Both the position numbers and the translations under genes were made by a program. Of a stretch of 64,000 nucleotides of DNA, positions 11,835 through 23,305 are shown in pieces. The notes under the pieces are model-generated. The model had not been told where the DNA came from. It searched no databases and saw nothing but the letters and a program-made list of their open reading frames with translations. Numbering within the stretch: position 1 is the stretch's first letter; every line of letters begins with the position of its first letter. Source of the DNA: Arctopsyche grandis (taxonomy: Eukaryota; Arthropoda; Insecta; Trichoptera; Hydropsychidae); NCBI RefSeq assembly GCF_051622035.1, contig NC_135360.1:4340001-4404000 (forward strand). Reading direction: 5' to 3'.

Positions 11835-13072
11835 ATGGAGTGCAGACTTTGTCGACTTTGCTCTGCTCGACCAGAGGCTTTCGTCTCCATCCACGACGAT
11901 CCTCATCCACAGCATTTGGTTCAACGCATTTGGACCTGCTGTCAGCTGCGGGTTAGTTACACTTAAACCATTGCTATTGCTAATTCTTTAGTTCTCGTAA
12001 TCTTCAATTCATTTTTCATCTGCAGGTTAGGAAAGATGATCGTCTGCCGGATATGATATGCCTTTCGTGTGTCAACAATCTAGAGTTGCTCGACAGCTTT
12101 CGGAACGCTTGTCTTCAGAGTGACAAAACATCGAGGATCAGATCAGATGAGTGCTTGGATATCAAGGTAGAGGAAGTTTTGCTGGAAGATTTAATATGGG
12201 AAAAAGAGTCTGGAGCTGATTTTCCACCAAACATTTCGAATTGGCAAGACGATGGCGAGGTAAGTGAATGGAATTTGAGTGCATCAGAACGATTCCAAGC
12301 AAAACATGAATCAAATCGAAAATAGAAAATGCACCCGTAAAATGACATCGAATCACACTATAAAAATGTTACATGTATTAAATTTTACAACATTTGGTTT
12401 ATTTTGTAGACACGTGGAGGAAACATTATTTCGGACGATAAAGTGATAGAAATAAAATATACTATTGGCATTCCAGCAGAAGAAGTACCATTGCGAGATG
12501 ATGACCCTACATATTCCGAATTGGACCATAAAATGAATTTTCAAGACAAATTGCTTACTCTTGTAACACCTAAAACATCTCAAACTCGTATTAAGCCGTA
12601 TAAATGTGACAATTGTACGAATAAATTTACCACTAAACAAGGACTCAGTTTGCACATGAATGTTCACACTGAGATAAAGCCACACTTTAGAAGTCATATG
12701 CAAAACCACTCTGGAAAAAAACCGTTCAAATGTGATATTTGCTTAAAATCGTTCACTTATGAATTTAGCTTTAACAAACACATGAAAATCCACTCTGGAG
12801 GAAAACCGTTCCAATGTGATACTTGCTTACAATCGTTCACTTACGAATTTAGCTTTTCGAAACATATGAAAATCCATTCTGGAGGAAAACCGTTCCAATG
12901 TGATATTTGCTTAAAATCATTCATTTACAAATCTAGCTTTTCCAAACATATGAAAATCCACTCCGGAGTAAAACCGCACGAATGTGATATTTGTTTAAGA
13001 TCATTCACTTACGAATTTAGCTTTTTGAAACATATGAAAATCCACTCAGGAGGAAAAACTGTTCCAATGTAA
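11835..13072 (+). CDS. ZAD C2H2 zinc-finger protein A
   Basis: Three exons (11835-11951, 12026-12259, 12410-13072) join in frame to 337 codons. Residues 1-85 are a ZAD domain: Cys pair near the start (MECRLC), WTCC, and CLSC, the four-cysteine zinc site used for dimerisation. An acidic linker follows (VEEVLLEDLIW), then five complete C2H2 fingers with a vestigial finger (HFRSHMQNH) between the first and second, the mark of an internal deletion. Fingers 2-5 are 84-bp units that are nearly identical to each other. Exon 1 has one extra codon compared with the paralogues. Family knowledge: ZAD proteins are usually nuclear DNA-binding regulators, often germline or chromatin related. The shortest finger array of the three intact copies. 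Confidence 0.85.
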
Positions 13073-13213
13073 CGTTTATTTTTAAATCATTCAAGACAAA
13101 ATATGTACATGTAAGTATTTGTAGTGGAGTAAAACCGACCAGTTGAACCGGGCCGGCAGTAATCCGGTACAACTGGCGTAGGTACGTCATATTTGTCGTC
13201 TATTCTAGAAACA

Positions 13214-13372
13214 ATGGCAGACGCAATTTTCAACATGGACATATTAATTTGGTTGGTGGAATCTCGTCCCATCTTGTGGGACAAGACTAGTGAATCATAC
13301 AAGAATAAAATACAGACAAGAAATGCGTGGAAAGCCGTGTGCGAAGGAACGATGAAGAAAAAATCTAGTTTG
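13214..13372 (+). CDS. MADF-domain first exon, isolated
   Basis: An ATG in good context (ACAATGG) opens a 53-codon frame that ends at a possible donor TTG|GTGCGT at 13373. The peptide has the first half of a MADF (Myb/SANT-like) domain: DILIWLVESRPILWDK, then SYKNKI-TRNAWKAVCE. MADF proteins bind DNA, and such genes also travel with PIF/Harbinger transposons. I do not find the second half of the domain downstream, so this is either the first exon of a gene with a distant second exon or a fragment of a transposon. A weak serine/aspartate-rich open segment (SSLDNVSDTSSIDFGND) near 14840-14910 might be a late exon, but nothing ties the two together. Confidence 0.55.
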
Positions 13373-13892
13373 GTGCGTAGTTATTATTTATTATTTTTAT
13401 TTATTTATTACAATTTTGCAATAGTGACATTATAGAGTCGTTACTATGGGCTAAACAAAAAATGAAAAAGGATTATGTAAAGTAAGAAGATTTGGTGCCA
13501 CTTTAGTATACCTTCACATATCTACTTTAGTACTAAGCCCGCTTTAAAGATCAAGGAATTTGACCCTTAAAGCCCTCAACATGAGGCCACCACCCCCCCA
13601 ACGAATACAGTCTAAGAGACCCTTTCGTCGGAGAGCGAGACAGTTGTTCATGAATATCACAAAAGAACAACCGCACATCACTGTTCTAATAAAAAAAACC
13701 ACACTGTACATAACCAAGTACAAAATAAACAACAACGCATGAACACATAAAGCGCGCATGCGTTAAGAAATCTAATTTAGTATGCGATCTACCTTCACGT
13801 TTTTACTTTAATATGCGGTCTCACTGTATCAGTTCTCGCGTGTGACAGTGAGACTGAATAATACCGACCCTAACAGCCTAATCTTAAATGAA

Positions 13893-14074
13893 TAGGGCCA
13901 ACCCTAACTTATCCGAACCTAACCTGATTCTTAAATAAATAGGTGTTGGCTGCTAAGATATGGTTTTTTTTGTGAAAATACTGATGAAATAAAACTAAAA
14001 AAAAAGATAGCTCAGCAGCCAACACCTATTTATTAAAGAGTCAGGTTAGGTTAGGTTAAGTTAGGGTTGGCCCT
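13893..14074. mobile_element. Inverted-repeat (foldback) element
   Basis: Left arm 13893-13960 (AGGGCCAACCCTAACTT ... GGTGTTGGCTGCT) and right arm 14006-14074 (AGCAGCCAACACC ... AAGTTAGGGTTGGCCCT) are complementary over about 68 bases with a 45-base loop. The right arm contains a few GGTTA words. No ORF. Surrounding 13440-13892 and 14075-14311 show nothing else that I can support. Confidence 0.6.
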
Positions 14075-14311
14075 ATAAAAAACAAAAATTATAATAAGCA
14101 GGTCGTTGCTACGATATAAATAAAAAAAAATAATCGACTGCGATTCAAAGGTTAGATCTTATGCTAAGGTAGACCGCATAATTAAGTGGCTCCGAAGGAT
14201 TTTATTAGTTGTTTATAAATTACATACATGTTAAATTTCTGACATTTGCCAACTAACTGATCCAGTTTCCGTTAAGAAATAATCAGCGAATACGTTTCTA
14301 ATATCGTTAGC

Positions 14312-14575
14312 CAGCAGCATGGCTCGGTGGTTGGACTTTTGCCTAGCATCAAGAGGTTGCCGGGTTCGATCCCGTGAGTTGACCTCGATTGAAAGGAACT
14401 TATTCCGAGTATATTATCTGTAATGCTGCTGGTCAGACTTGGATATTTGTGACTCCAGGTCGATCGTTTCCTATCAGAGTTTGCCAATTTATCTGATGAT
14501 TCATTATTGAAACGGTTCCTCCATTAAAAAAATGGCTAAAAACCACCCTACCTACTATATGTCACCACTATTTGA
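14312..14575 (+). mobile_element. tRNA-derived SINE
   Basis: A Pol III promoter is visible: A box TGGCTCGGTGGT at about 14320-14331 and B box GGTTCGATCC at 14363-14372, spaced as in a tRNA. A tRNA-unrelated body follows (CTGCTGGTCAGACTTGG, GATCGTTTCCTATCAGAG, ATTGAAACGGTT). Fragments of the same body lie at about 8905-9050 and, inverted, at 56683-56757. The tRNA part does not fold into a complete tRNA. Confidence 0.8.
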
Positions 14576-15990
14576 ATTTGAGTATGATTTATGTACAATA
14601 AAATTTATATGCAAATAATTATATTCATAGACGTCTCGTTTATTTAGAGTTTTCAGTGTCTCGTAATTCAGCGACTTATATAATAACAAGTCGAAAGAAA
14701 ATCAAAGGCATTTATAAATGTTGGCCAGCCAGGGACTAAAAAGGCACCGCAACTGGACAATCTTATGCATCACAGGGACAGCTAGTTGCAACAGTTCAAC
14801 AGTTGCAATTGAATTCTGCAAGTCTATAATATGCATCGTATGGGCAACAATACTCGTCTCTTGATAATGTCTCTGATACATCGTCGATTGATTTTGGCAA
14901 CGATTGCTAATATTTTCTATGTTCTTTCACTATGATTTCCATGCTCTTTACTAGTTTAATACTTATTATTATTTTTTTTTATATAACAAATAGATATAAA
15001 ATAAAAGTTATTAATTATTAAAATAAAATCTTTTTTCAATTACCATATTGCTATTGCGAACATCTGCATAAGTTGAATACAATATATTATATCTAAGGGC
15101 CGGATAACCAAGGTGCCGTCTTGAAAAAAACGGACCCAGAGGGTGCTGTGTATTGTTCATTGCATTGTTAAAGGTTCGCCGAACGTTTTTTTTTCGGACT
15201 CTAGCTTTGTAAATAGAACTAAACCGCCCCGATTCCTAGAAAAAGCACTGTGACTATCCGGTGTCTACTCATAACAGTGTCTTGGCGTTGTAGAGGATCC
15301 TTCAATTTGTCGTTTCAACTCGTGGAAAGGAGGGAAGGACATACGAAAATAATTGAAGAATTTCAAGTAGTCTTTTTTGAATGAAATCTTTAAAAAACAT
15401 TAATAAGCTTTATTGTTTGAAATTTCGAAAAGGTGAATTAAAATTAAATTTTGTTAATTTGTTAATATGTACCCTTAATGAGGAGCACTGCATGTCAAAC
15501 TGTCCCAGAGGCGTCATACACCCTTCGGGCCGGGGCTGGTATATAATAAATATATCAATTACTTTAAAAAACCAACTGAAGACTCCTGGCATGATATTCA
15601 GCGATAAAGTTTATAATATTATAGACAGGGAAGGTGTGTTGACAGTTGCCGAACCATACGTAGGACGACTCACGGATACACTCATGTTAAGTGTTCTGAA
15701 TTGCATATACATATATATCCCCATATCGGGTTAGTTAATAATAAAATATTAGGTTTCAAGTATAATATATTGTATTAAGGGTATTCAAGATACCATAGTG
15801 CATAAATAAAATAAATTAATGGTTTTTAAAGTAGTGAGATGGAAATGATTAAAAAACAGTGTTGGCTTTTTTTTTTATTGAAACAATAACATGACGAAAT
15901 GAAATAAACATCAGCACAAAATAGAAACATGAATTTTAGATAAAATCATCAACACATTTATTGAACAAAGGTATAAACATACAAAACAGA
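14576..15990. other. AT-rich stretch without a supportable gene
   Basis: Mostly AT-rich. An open frame at 15381-15734 has no ATG-context, domain or splice support. A short run near 15088-15160 (GGGCCGGATAACCAAGGTGCC) looks like a repeat end but could not be matched. Confidence 0.4.
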
Positions 15991-16334
15991 AAATAAAAAT
16001 ACATTAGCATGAAACAGGAGCATTGCCTTTACGAAATTTTTAACTGTTCCAAGCTTAATATGAATTGGTGGCATTGTAATATGACTGGATTTGACAAAAG
16101 GTAAATTTTTAATTAATTCCCGGTTCTAGTGATTTTCGGATTGGCCAATCTTTAGTTTGTAGTGCAAATTTCTAGCACGGCTATCCCACTCACACAAAAA
16201 AACAAGAATATTTTGTGTAGCCCTGCTGTAACCTGAGCAATATACCAACAATCTTCAAATCTGCCACTGATATTTTTCATAGTTGATTTTTTTTAAAAGA
16301 TTCTCCATATTTTCATACGTTTCCTTCACATTAA

Positions 16335-16416
16335 CCGCTTAGACGCCCAGCCGACGCGCTAAGCGTATAATAGATACGGCTGTTTGCGCCTTAAGGCGCT
16401 TTGGGCAGCTAAGCGG
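16335..16416. mobile_element. 82-bp TTAA-flanked MITE
   Basis: A tiny inverted-repeat element (CCGCTTAGACGCCCA at one end, TTGGGCAGCTAAGCGG at the other) is flanked by TTAA at 16331-16334 and 16417-16420, the target of piggyBac-like elements. It sits inside the decayed gene between two coding segments. Confidence 0.7.
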
Positions 16417-16512
16417 TTAAAACCATGAGCAATTGGAAATGATAGCAGTACGTTGGTATTGTGTAGAAGGACCGCTTTTAGACTGAGTTTTGACGCATCT
16501 ATAAACAATTTC

Positions 16513-18924
16513 CCTTCGCCGTGAGGTACTAATAGTCTTCATGGTGAGTATGATAGATTGTCACTTTAACATTATCACACAAGAGCATGTTGAACTCTTT
16601 CAATCTCAATGCCAACAGATCAGCCTTATATTTTGACAGACCTAAGTCCCTTATTAAATCGTTCAGTCGGTTTTATTTCCTTCGTGTTGAATTACGTCTG
16701 CTCTGAAATCGAGGCTAGACCAATCGTTGCTTTCAAATTCCGGAGACGGTGACGTAATTGGTGGTTTTGGAATCGGAAATCCTTCGCCGTGAGGTACTAA
16801 TAGTCATCATGGTGAGTATGATAGATTGTCACTTTAACATTATCACACAAGAGCATGTTGAACTCTTTCAATCTCAATGCCAACAGATCAGCCTTATATT
16901 TTGACAGACCTAAGTCCCTTATTAAATCGTTCAGTCGGTTTTATTTCCTTCGTGTTGAATTACGTCTTCTCTGAAATCGAGGCTAGACCAATCGTTGCTT
17001 TCAAATTCCGGAGACGGTGACGTAATTGGTGGTTTTGGAATCGGAAATCCTTCGCCGTGAGGTACTAATAGTCTTCATGGTGAGTATGATAGATTGTCAC
17101 TTTAACATTATCACACAAGAGCATGTTGAACTCTTTCAATCTCAATGCCAACAGATCAGCCTTATATTTTGACAGACCTAAGTCCCTTATTAAATCGTTC
17201 AGTCGGTTTTATTTCCTTCGTGTTGAATTACGTCTGCTCTGAAATCGAGGCTAGACCAATCGTTGCTTTCAAATTCCGGAGACGGTGACGTAATTGGTGG
17301 TTTTGGAATCGGAAATCCTTCGCCGTGAGGTACTAATAGTCTTCATGGTGAGTATGATAGATTGTCACTTTAACATTATCACACAAGAGCATGTTGAACT
17401 CTTTCAATCTCAATGCCAACAGATCAGCCTTATATTTTGACAGACCTAAGTCCCTTATTAAATCGTTCAGTCGGTTTTATTTCCTTCGTGTTGAATTACG
17501 TCTGCTCTGAAATCGAGGCTCGACCAATCGTTGCTTTCAAATTCCGGAGACGGTGACGTAATTGGTGGTTTTGGAATCGGAAATCCTTCGCCGTGAGGTA
17601 CTAATAGTCTTCATGGTGAGTATGATAGATTGTCACTTTAACATTATCACACAAGAGCATGTTGAACTCTTTCAATCTCAATGCCAACAGATCAGCCTTA
17701 TATTTTGACAGACCTAAGTCCCTTATTAAATCGTTCAGTCGGTTTTATTTCCTTCGTGTTGAATTACGTCTGCTCTGAAATCGAGGCTAGACCAATCGTT
17801 GCTTTCAAATTCCGGAGACGGTGACGTAATTGGTGGTTTTGGAATCGGAAATCCTTCGCCGTGAGGTACTAATAGTCTTCATGGTGAGTATGATAGATTG
17901 TCACTTTAACATTATCACACAAGAGCATGTTGAACTCTTTCAATCTCAATGCCAACAGATCAGCCTTATATTTTGACAGACCTAAGTCCCTTATTAAATC
18001 GTTCAGTCGGTTTTATTTCCTTCGTGTTGAATTACGTCTGCTCTGAAATCGAGGCTAGACCAATCGTTGCTTTCAAATTCCGGAGACGGTGACGTAATTG
18101 GTGGTTTTGGAATCGGAAATCCTTCGCCGTGAGGTACTAATAGTCATCATGGTGAGTATGATAGATTGTCACTTTAACATTATCACACAAGAGCATGTTG
18201 AACTCTTTCAATCTCAATGCCAACAGATCAGCCTTATATTTTGACAGACCTAAGTCCCTTATTAAATCGTTCAGTCGGTTTTATTTCCTTCGTGTTGAAT
18301 TACGTCTTCTCTGAAATCGAGGCTAGACCAATCGTTGCTTTCAAATTCCGGAGACGGTGACGTAATTGGTGGTTTTGGAATCGGAAATCCTTCGCCGTGA
18401 GGTACTAATAGTCTTCATGGTGAGTATGATAGATTGTCACTTTAACATTATCACACAAGAGCATGTTGAACTCTTTCAATCTCAATGCCAACAGATCAGC
18501 CTTATATTTTGACAGACCTAAGTCCCTTATTAAATCGTTCAGTCGGTTTTATTTCCTTCGTGTTGAATTACGTCTGCTCTGAAATCGAGGCTAGACCAAT
18601 CGTTGCTTTCAAATTCCGGAGACGGTGACGTAATTGGTGGTTTTGGAATCGGAAATCCTTCGCCGTGAGGTACTAATAGTCTTCATGGTGAGTATGATAG
18701 ATTGTCACTTTAACATTATCACACAAGAGCATGTTGAACTCTTTCAATCTCAATGCCAACAGATCAGCCTTATATTTTGACAGACCTAAGTCCCTTATTA
18801 AATCGTTCAGTCGGTTTTATTTCCTTCGTGTTGAATTACGTCTGCTCTGAAATCGAGGCTCGACCAATCGTTGCTTTCAAATTCCGGAGACGGTGACGTA
18901 ATCGGTGGTTTTGGAATCGGAAGT
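16513..18924. repeat. Tandem array, nine units of 268 bp
   Basis: Nine head-to-tail units start at 16513, 16781, 17049, 17317, 17585, 17853, 18121, 18389 and 18657, each beginning CCTTCGCCGTGAGG, and a partial tenth follows. The unit is a piece of the coding region of the surrounding pseudogene (minus strand). It is 268 bp, not a multiple of three, so repetition shifts frame. Diagnostic variants give three unit types: A (CTTCAT, CTGCTC, CTAGACC), B (CATCAT, CTTCTC), C (CTCGACC). Order is A-B-A-C-A-A-B-A-C: unit n equals unit n+5, a higher-order period of 1340 bp. Confidence 0.95.
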
Positions 18925-19401
18925 CCTTCGCCGTGAGGTACTGGACGAATGGCAGATGGTATATTCGGATAAGTAAAATTACTTTGTCTTTCGAGAAGCA
19001 CCTGTTACTTTTGGAGACACCATGCAAAAATAGTAATCAGTTGTATGATTTGTTGGTTCTCTCCACACCGTGGGTACAGCAAACGGCATTGTAGGCATCT
19101 TGCGGTCGAACCATTAGGAAAGACGCGATTATACGTGTAGAGCCCAACTTTTGTCCTGATCTCCAATAGAAGAACCAAAATAAAGATTGTAGGCTTTCGA
19201 AGTCATAGCCGAAATATTACGCCTCTGCGACTTAAAATTTACTCTCCCACAAATGTAACAAAAGCAATTTTTTCTACTTAAGCAGGGACGAGACATTGGT
19301 TTTTCTATATTTACGACCACAATATTATTTTAAATCACCAAGTTACACAAGTTTTATCATATATAAGGTTGGATTTAAACGCGAGTAGTTCTAAACAAAT
19401 A

Positions 19402-20866
19402 TCACATTTGAATAGTTTTATCTCTAGAGTGGATTTTCTTGTGTTTCGTTAGGCTATATTTGACAGTGAATGATTTTGAACAAATATCACATGTGAAATG
19501 TTTATCTCCAGAGTGGCTTTTAATATGTCGCCTAAGGTTATCTTTTCTAGTAAATGAAATTAAACAAACACTACATTTTGCCATTGTCCCAGTATGAGTA
19601 GACATATGTTCACTGAGTTCCCATTTTCTGATGTATGATTTTGAACAAATATCACATTTGTGCGGATATATCTCAGTATGAACATACATGTGCGTTGTGA
19701 GATGACGTTTTACATTAAATGATTTTAAACAAATGTCACATTTGTGTGGCTTTAAGCCAATATGAATACTCATGTGTGTACTAAGTTGAGATTTTATCAA
19801 AAAACATTTTAAACAAATATCACATTTGAACGGTTTTTCTCCAGAGTGGCTTTGCATATGCTTCTTAAAGCCTGATTTTAGGACAAATGATTTTAAGCAA
19901 ATGTCACACTTGTGTGCCCTTATCCCAAGATGATGTTTCATGTGCGTCGAGAGGGCATAACTGCGTACAAATGATCTTGAACATATATCACATTTGTACG
20001 GTTTTACCCCAGTATGAACACTCATGTGTGTAGAGAGTCCTTGTTTTTTGATAAATGTCTTTGAACAAAAGTCACACACAAGCACCTTTTTTCGAGTGTC
20101 AGATGTTTTATGTGTCATAAGATTGTGTTTACGAGCAGACATTTTGTCTTGAAAATTCATTTTATGGTCCAATTCAGAATGTGTAGGGGTCATCTCATAT
20201 AAATCATTTCGTAATGGTACTTCTTCCGCTGGAATACAAATAGTATCATTTATTTCTACCACGTTATCGTCCGGAATAATGTTTCCTCCATGTGTCTACG
20301 AAACAAAGCAAACGTTGTAAAATTTGATACATGTCACATTTTTATAGTGCGATTCGATATCATTTTACAGGTGCATTTATATTTTCGATTAGATGAATTT
20401 TTTGCTTGGAATTGTTCTAATGTACTCAAATTCCATTCACTTACCTCGCTATCGTCTGGCCAATTGGAAATGTTTGGTGGAAAATCAGCTCCAGACTCTT
20501 TTTTCCATATTAAATCTTCCAGCAAAACTTCCTCTACCTTTATATCCAAGCACTCGTCTGATCTCATCCTCGATGTTTTGTCACTCTGAAGACAAGCGTT
20601 TCGAAAGCTGTCGAGCAACTCCAGATTGTTTACACACGAAAGGCAGATCATATCCGGCAGACGGTCATCTTTCCAAACCTGCAGATGAAAAATGAATTGA
20701 AGATTACGAGAACTAACGAATTAGCAATAGCAATGGTTTAAGTGTAAATAACCCGCAGCTGACAGCAGGTCCAAATGCGTTGCACCAAACGTTGTGGATG
20801 AGGATCGTCGTGGATGGACATGAAATCTTCTGATGAACCAGAGCAGAGGCAAAGTCTGCACTCCAT
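19402..20866 (-). CDS. ZAD C2H2 zinc-finger protein C
   Basis: Three exons on the minus strand (20866-20753, 20678-20445, 20295-19402) join in frame to 413 codons; the 114- and 234-nt exon sizes equal those of paralogue B. The ZAD domain (MECRLC, WTCC, CLSC) covers residues 1 to about 85, an acidic linker follows (KVEEVLLEDLIW), and eight C2H2 fingers run from about residue 185 to the end, most with the CDICxKSF consensus and TGxKPx-like linkers. The intron 1 donor is GTTATT, unusual but GT. The gene is opposite in orientation to A, B and D. Likely a nuclear DNA-binding regulator; target unknown. Confidence 0.88.
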
Positions 20867-21444
20867 CGCTACTTGGATGGGAGAATCACCGTAGAAGTCT
20901 GGAGAGTGGAGAATGGATTCCTAGATATGGATATAGTCCCTCCTTGATGATGTTCGATGCATCTATCAAAAATGCTTTCTAAAGTCTTCATTTGACAGAC
21001 GACAGCGGTCACTCGGCCTTTGGGAAGTGTGTGTGTATGCGTATTTTCGAATCAAAAGTTTAGGGTAGCCAAAATAATATTGGCAATGTTAGTTCTCAAT
21101 CACAGGTTTATTCTATAATTTAGATTTTTAAAAACGTACATGAATAAAAATTGAAAATTGTAATTCTTTTTAGCATTCTTTATGAGTTGACCTGCATATA
21201 TTTGCATATCTGTATTACTCACGCGATATACTCGTTCGAAATTCGATGATTAACCAGGTGCTGATCACATCTAGTAAAATGAATAAAGAATATGAACAGC
21301 ATATAGAAAAAGTTTCCGTGGCTGGCCTAGTTGATGAAAGAAGCAAACGTAGAAACGTTGAACGCCAAATGTCAAATTATAAATGGGAGTACATGCTGCC
21401 AACTCAAATCGGTAAAATCTAAAAGAGCGTTATATCGATAAATT
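20867..21444 (-). promoter_or_regulatory. Upstream region of ZAD gene C
   Basis: Directly before the ATG the segment GAGAATCACCGTAGAAGTCTGGAGAGTGG (reverse) matches the same place in gene A. About 21060-21100 carries a block (TAGGGTAGCC, ATATTGGCAATG on +) also found, inverted, upstream of genes B and D. Conserved upstream DNA shows that the duplications included the 5' flank. No TATA box is obvious. Confidence 0.45.
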
Positions 21445-21545
21445 GGTTCGGTGATTATTGGTCACCAAGCGCTCGCCCAAAAGTCATTTTGTGAATTTGC
21501 CCTTGTAGGAATATAGTACAACTTGTGCTATTACGAATCAAAATC
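21445..21545 (+). mobile_element. Fragments: M1 MITE end and LTR 5' end
   Basis: 21445-21503 starts GGTTCGGTGATTATTGG, a partial M1 MITE. At 21504 TGTAGGAATATAG begins a fragment of the solo-LTR family seen at 22519, 34785, 42204 and 56788. Confidence 0.6.
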
Positions 21546-22300
21546 AGTAATCTCATCATTAGAGGTAGGATAGTCACAGTGCTTGAACGATAGCTGCAGG
21601 AGCTGTAATGTGTGTATATGTATGGGTGACCAGTGGCTGTGTGTGTGTGTCGTCGTCGTCTCGTTCAGCTCGCTCTGGAGCACGTGCTGGAACAGGGCGG
21701 GGTGGGGAATTAGACACGTCAAGTCGGTTTTATCCTCGTTTATTAAGGAGTAGATGGCGAGCCGGGGAGTTTCTCGGCGCCTCTCGCCTCTCGCCTGTGC
21801 CCCTTTATGGCGGGGGCTGTGGATGAGTACGCTGGCTGGTCAGGCAAGGTAGACCAGCCACGCCAAGACCGTCTCGGCCGGCGGATGGCGGGCGTCTGAG
21901 AGCTCGCCGTGTTCGAGGCTTGGGTCGAACACGTGGTCGAGCATAGTCGGTAGACATAGTCGGTGAGGCACGACTATGGAAGAAGTCATACTCCTCGGAG
22001 GGCTTCTATTATGCCGATGAGCGCTCGCCGTGATCGCTTGGGCGGATCACGGGGCCAGAGTTCGGGGCTTAGTTCGAGGCCGGCTTTTACGAGAGACGCT
22101 GCATCTGGCGGTCCGCGCCGGGATCACCGGGCGCCGGACCCACGGGAGAATCTAGAACGACTGACAGATGGTCAGTGTAAAAAAAGAGAGAAAACAAAAG
22201 CCGAAGCCGTAAGAGGACAACCAACGGCCATGAGGGTTTTTGGCTCGGACAACTGGTTTAAAATGAAAAAAAAAAATACCCCCTGATCCGAAACATCTTT
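21546..22300 (-). mobile_element. GC-rich block, candidate LTR of a second family
   Basis: A GC-rich, ORF-poor block. On the minus strand it has a CATAAAGGGG box near 21800 and AATAAACG near 21745, the order of promoter and poly(A) signal in an LTR. Ends and target duplication could not be fixed. Could also be an unrelated CpG-rich sequence. Confidence 0.3.
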
Positions 22301-22305
22301 TTAAT

Positions 22306-22505
22306 GGTAATTGGATTACTTCGCACATTGCGATCGCCCAAAAGACAATTTTTGCACTCATGTATTTGGCTGAATATTTGGCACTCGTGTTCTCGTTAGT
22401 ATTATAGTTATCGTTAATATGATGGACTTTTCGATGCCAGATGTTCCGTTATAGAGATTTTAGTGATTTTTGGGTGAGCGCTTTGTGAGCAATAATCACC
22501 GAACC
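22306..22505 (-). mobile_element. Mutator-like MITE, family M1
   Basis: Inverted copy: begins GGTAATTGGATTACTTCGC, ends GCAATAATCACCGAACC. Flanks CTTTTTAAT and TTTCTTAAT are an imperfect 9-bp duplication. Confidence 0.75.
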
Positions 22506-22518
22506 TTTCTTAATAGTC

Positions 22519-23034
22519 TGTAGGGATATAGCATGACTTGTACCATACGAAACTAGGTCGATGATATCACCTATTTCCCTCATCGAACTTAATATGTACA
22601 AATGACATCATCGCGTCCTGTTCTCGTACACGAAAGTCAACCTTGGCCGAAATACTTCGTCCAGCTTACCCATAAAGACGATTCGACTCGCTCCAGATAC
22701 GCAATCACGAGTACACGGGAAATCCCAAGGAGCTACGCAACTACGCATCAAACATACAACACAAATGAAGACCTCCGCCCCGTTGGAATCTTCCAGAACG
22801 TGATCTCACCAGCCCAGCTACACGTTGCTCAAGCAACACCTTTATAAATCAGCGCATCGTCCCCAGATGCCAGTGAGCTTCAGGAACTCGACCTGGCTCG
22901 TTCCAGCGAATCCCCTACCTACTTCGCTGTACATACAAATACACCTGTATTAATCGAGTAATAAAGATCCTCTTCAAAATACAACTGAATTTCCATAGGT
23001 CGGGAATCGGTCCAAACCTTTATCCCGCCCTATA
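22519..23034 (+). mobile_element. Solo LTR
   Basis: Begins TGTAGGGATATAGC and ends CCCGCCCTATA; flanked by AGTC on both sides (22515-22518, 23035-23038). Carries TTTATAAAT at about 22842 and AATAAA at about 22961, placed as promoter and poly(A) signal. A 4-bp duplication fits a Ty3/gypsy-type LTR retrotransposon. Only the LTR remains. Moderately old, judging from divergence between copies. Confidence 0.7.
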
Positions 23035-23039
23035 AGTCA

Positions 23040-23305
23040 CATTCTGGTTAATTTTAGCCAAAAAAGATTGCCGACTTGTTATATTTATCTGGCCGACACC
23101 TGCAATAAACTTGCAATAAATACCTAAGATTTAGAAATGACATTGCCAATATTATGATGGCAACCCTAAACTTTTGGTTGTATATATTAGAAAATATGCA
23201 ACACATCACACACTCCCTAAAAGCCGAGCGGCTGCTGTTGTTTGTCAAATCCAGACTTGAGAGATCATTTTTTATTTCTACGGTGCTTCTGCTGTCGAAG
23301 TAGCG
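23040..23305 (+). promoter_or_regulatory. Conserved upstream block of ZAD gene B
   Basis: The block (TTCTGGTTAATTTT, AAAAAAGATTGCC, GATTTAGAAATGACATTG, CAACCCTAAACTTTTGGTTG, then GACTTGAGA, TTCTA-GGTGCTTCTGCTGTCGAAG just before the ATG) is repeated upstream of pseudogene D at 28430-28519 and 28724-28878. Core promoter elements are not clear. Confidence 0.5.

Larger units (their letters stand above)
15990..19320 (-). pseudogene. Decayed multicopy gene, interrupted by tandem array
   Basis: On the minus strand the order of recognisable segments is that of one protein: an N-terminal Cys motif (CFCYICGR then RRNIS, GDQDKSWA) at 19320-19129, a PSAIRPVPHGEGLPIPKPP segment at 18990-18930, an IRDLGLSKYKADLLALRLKE segment, then LFIDASKLSLKAVLLHN near 16500-16435, a KETYENMENLLKKINYE segment near 16330-16270, and PPIHIKLG-KNFVKA near 16070-16020. 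I recognise this as an uncharacterised protein family with many copies in arthropod and other animal genomes; its function is unknown and its copy number suggests a mobile origin. Frames change between segments, so it is a pseudogene. Two insertions or expansions break it: the 268-bp array (16513-18924) and an 82-bp TTAA element (16335-16416). Confidence 0.65.

Noticed and set aside
14041-14066. GGTTAGGTTAGGTTA resembling the insect telomere repeat
   Set aside because: Two to three units inside the arm of an inverted-repeat element; chance composition is sufficient.
14320-14373. tRNA gene suggested by A and B boxes
   Set aside because: The cloverleaf is incomplete and the sequence continues into a repeated body, so it is a SINE.
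15381-15734. 117-codon open frame
   Set aside because: No domain, no conserved neighbour, and AT-rich codons; likely chance.
16513-18924. CRISPR array
   Set aside because: Units are 268 bp and contiguous with no spacers; the genome is eukaryotic.
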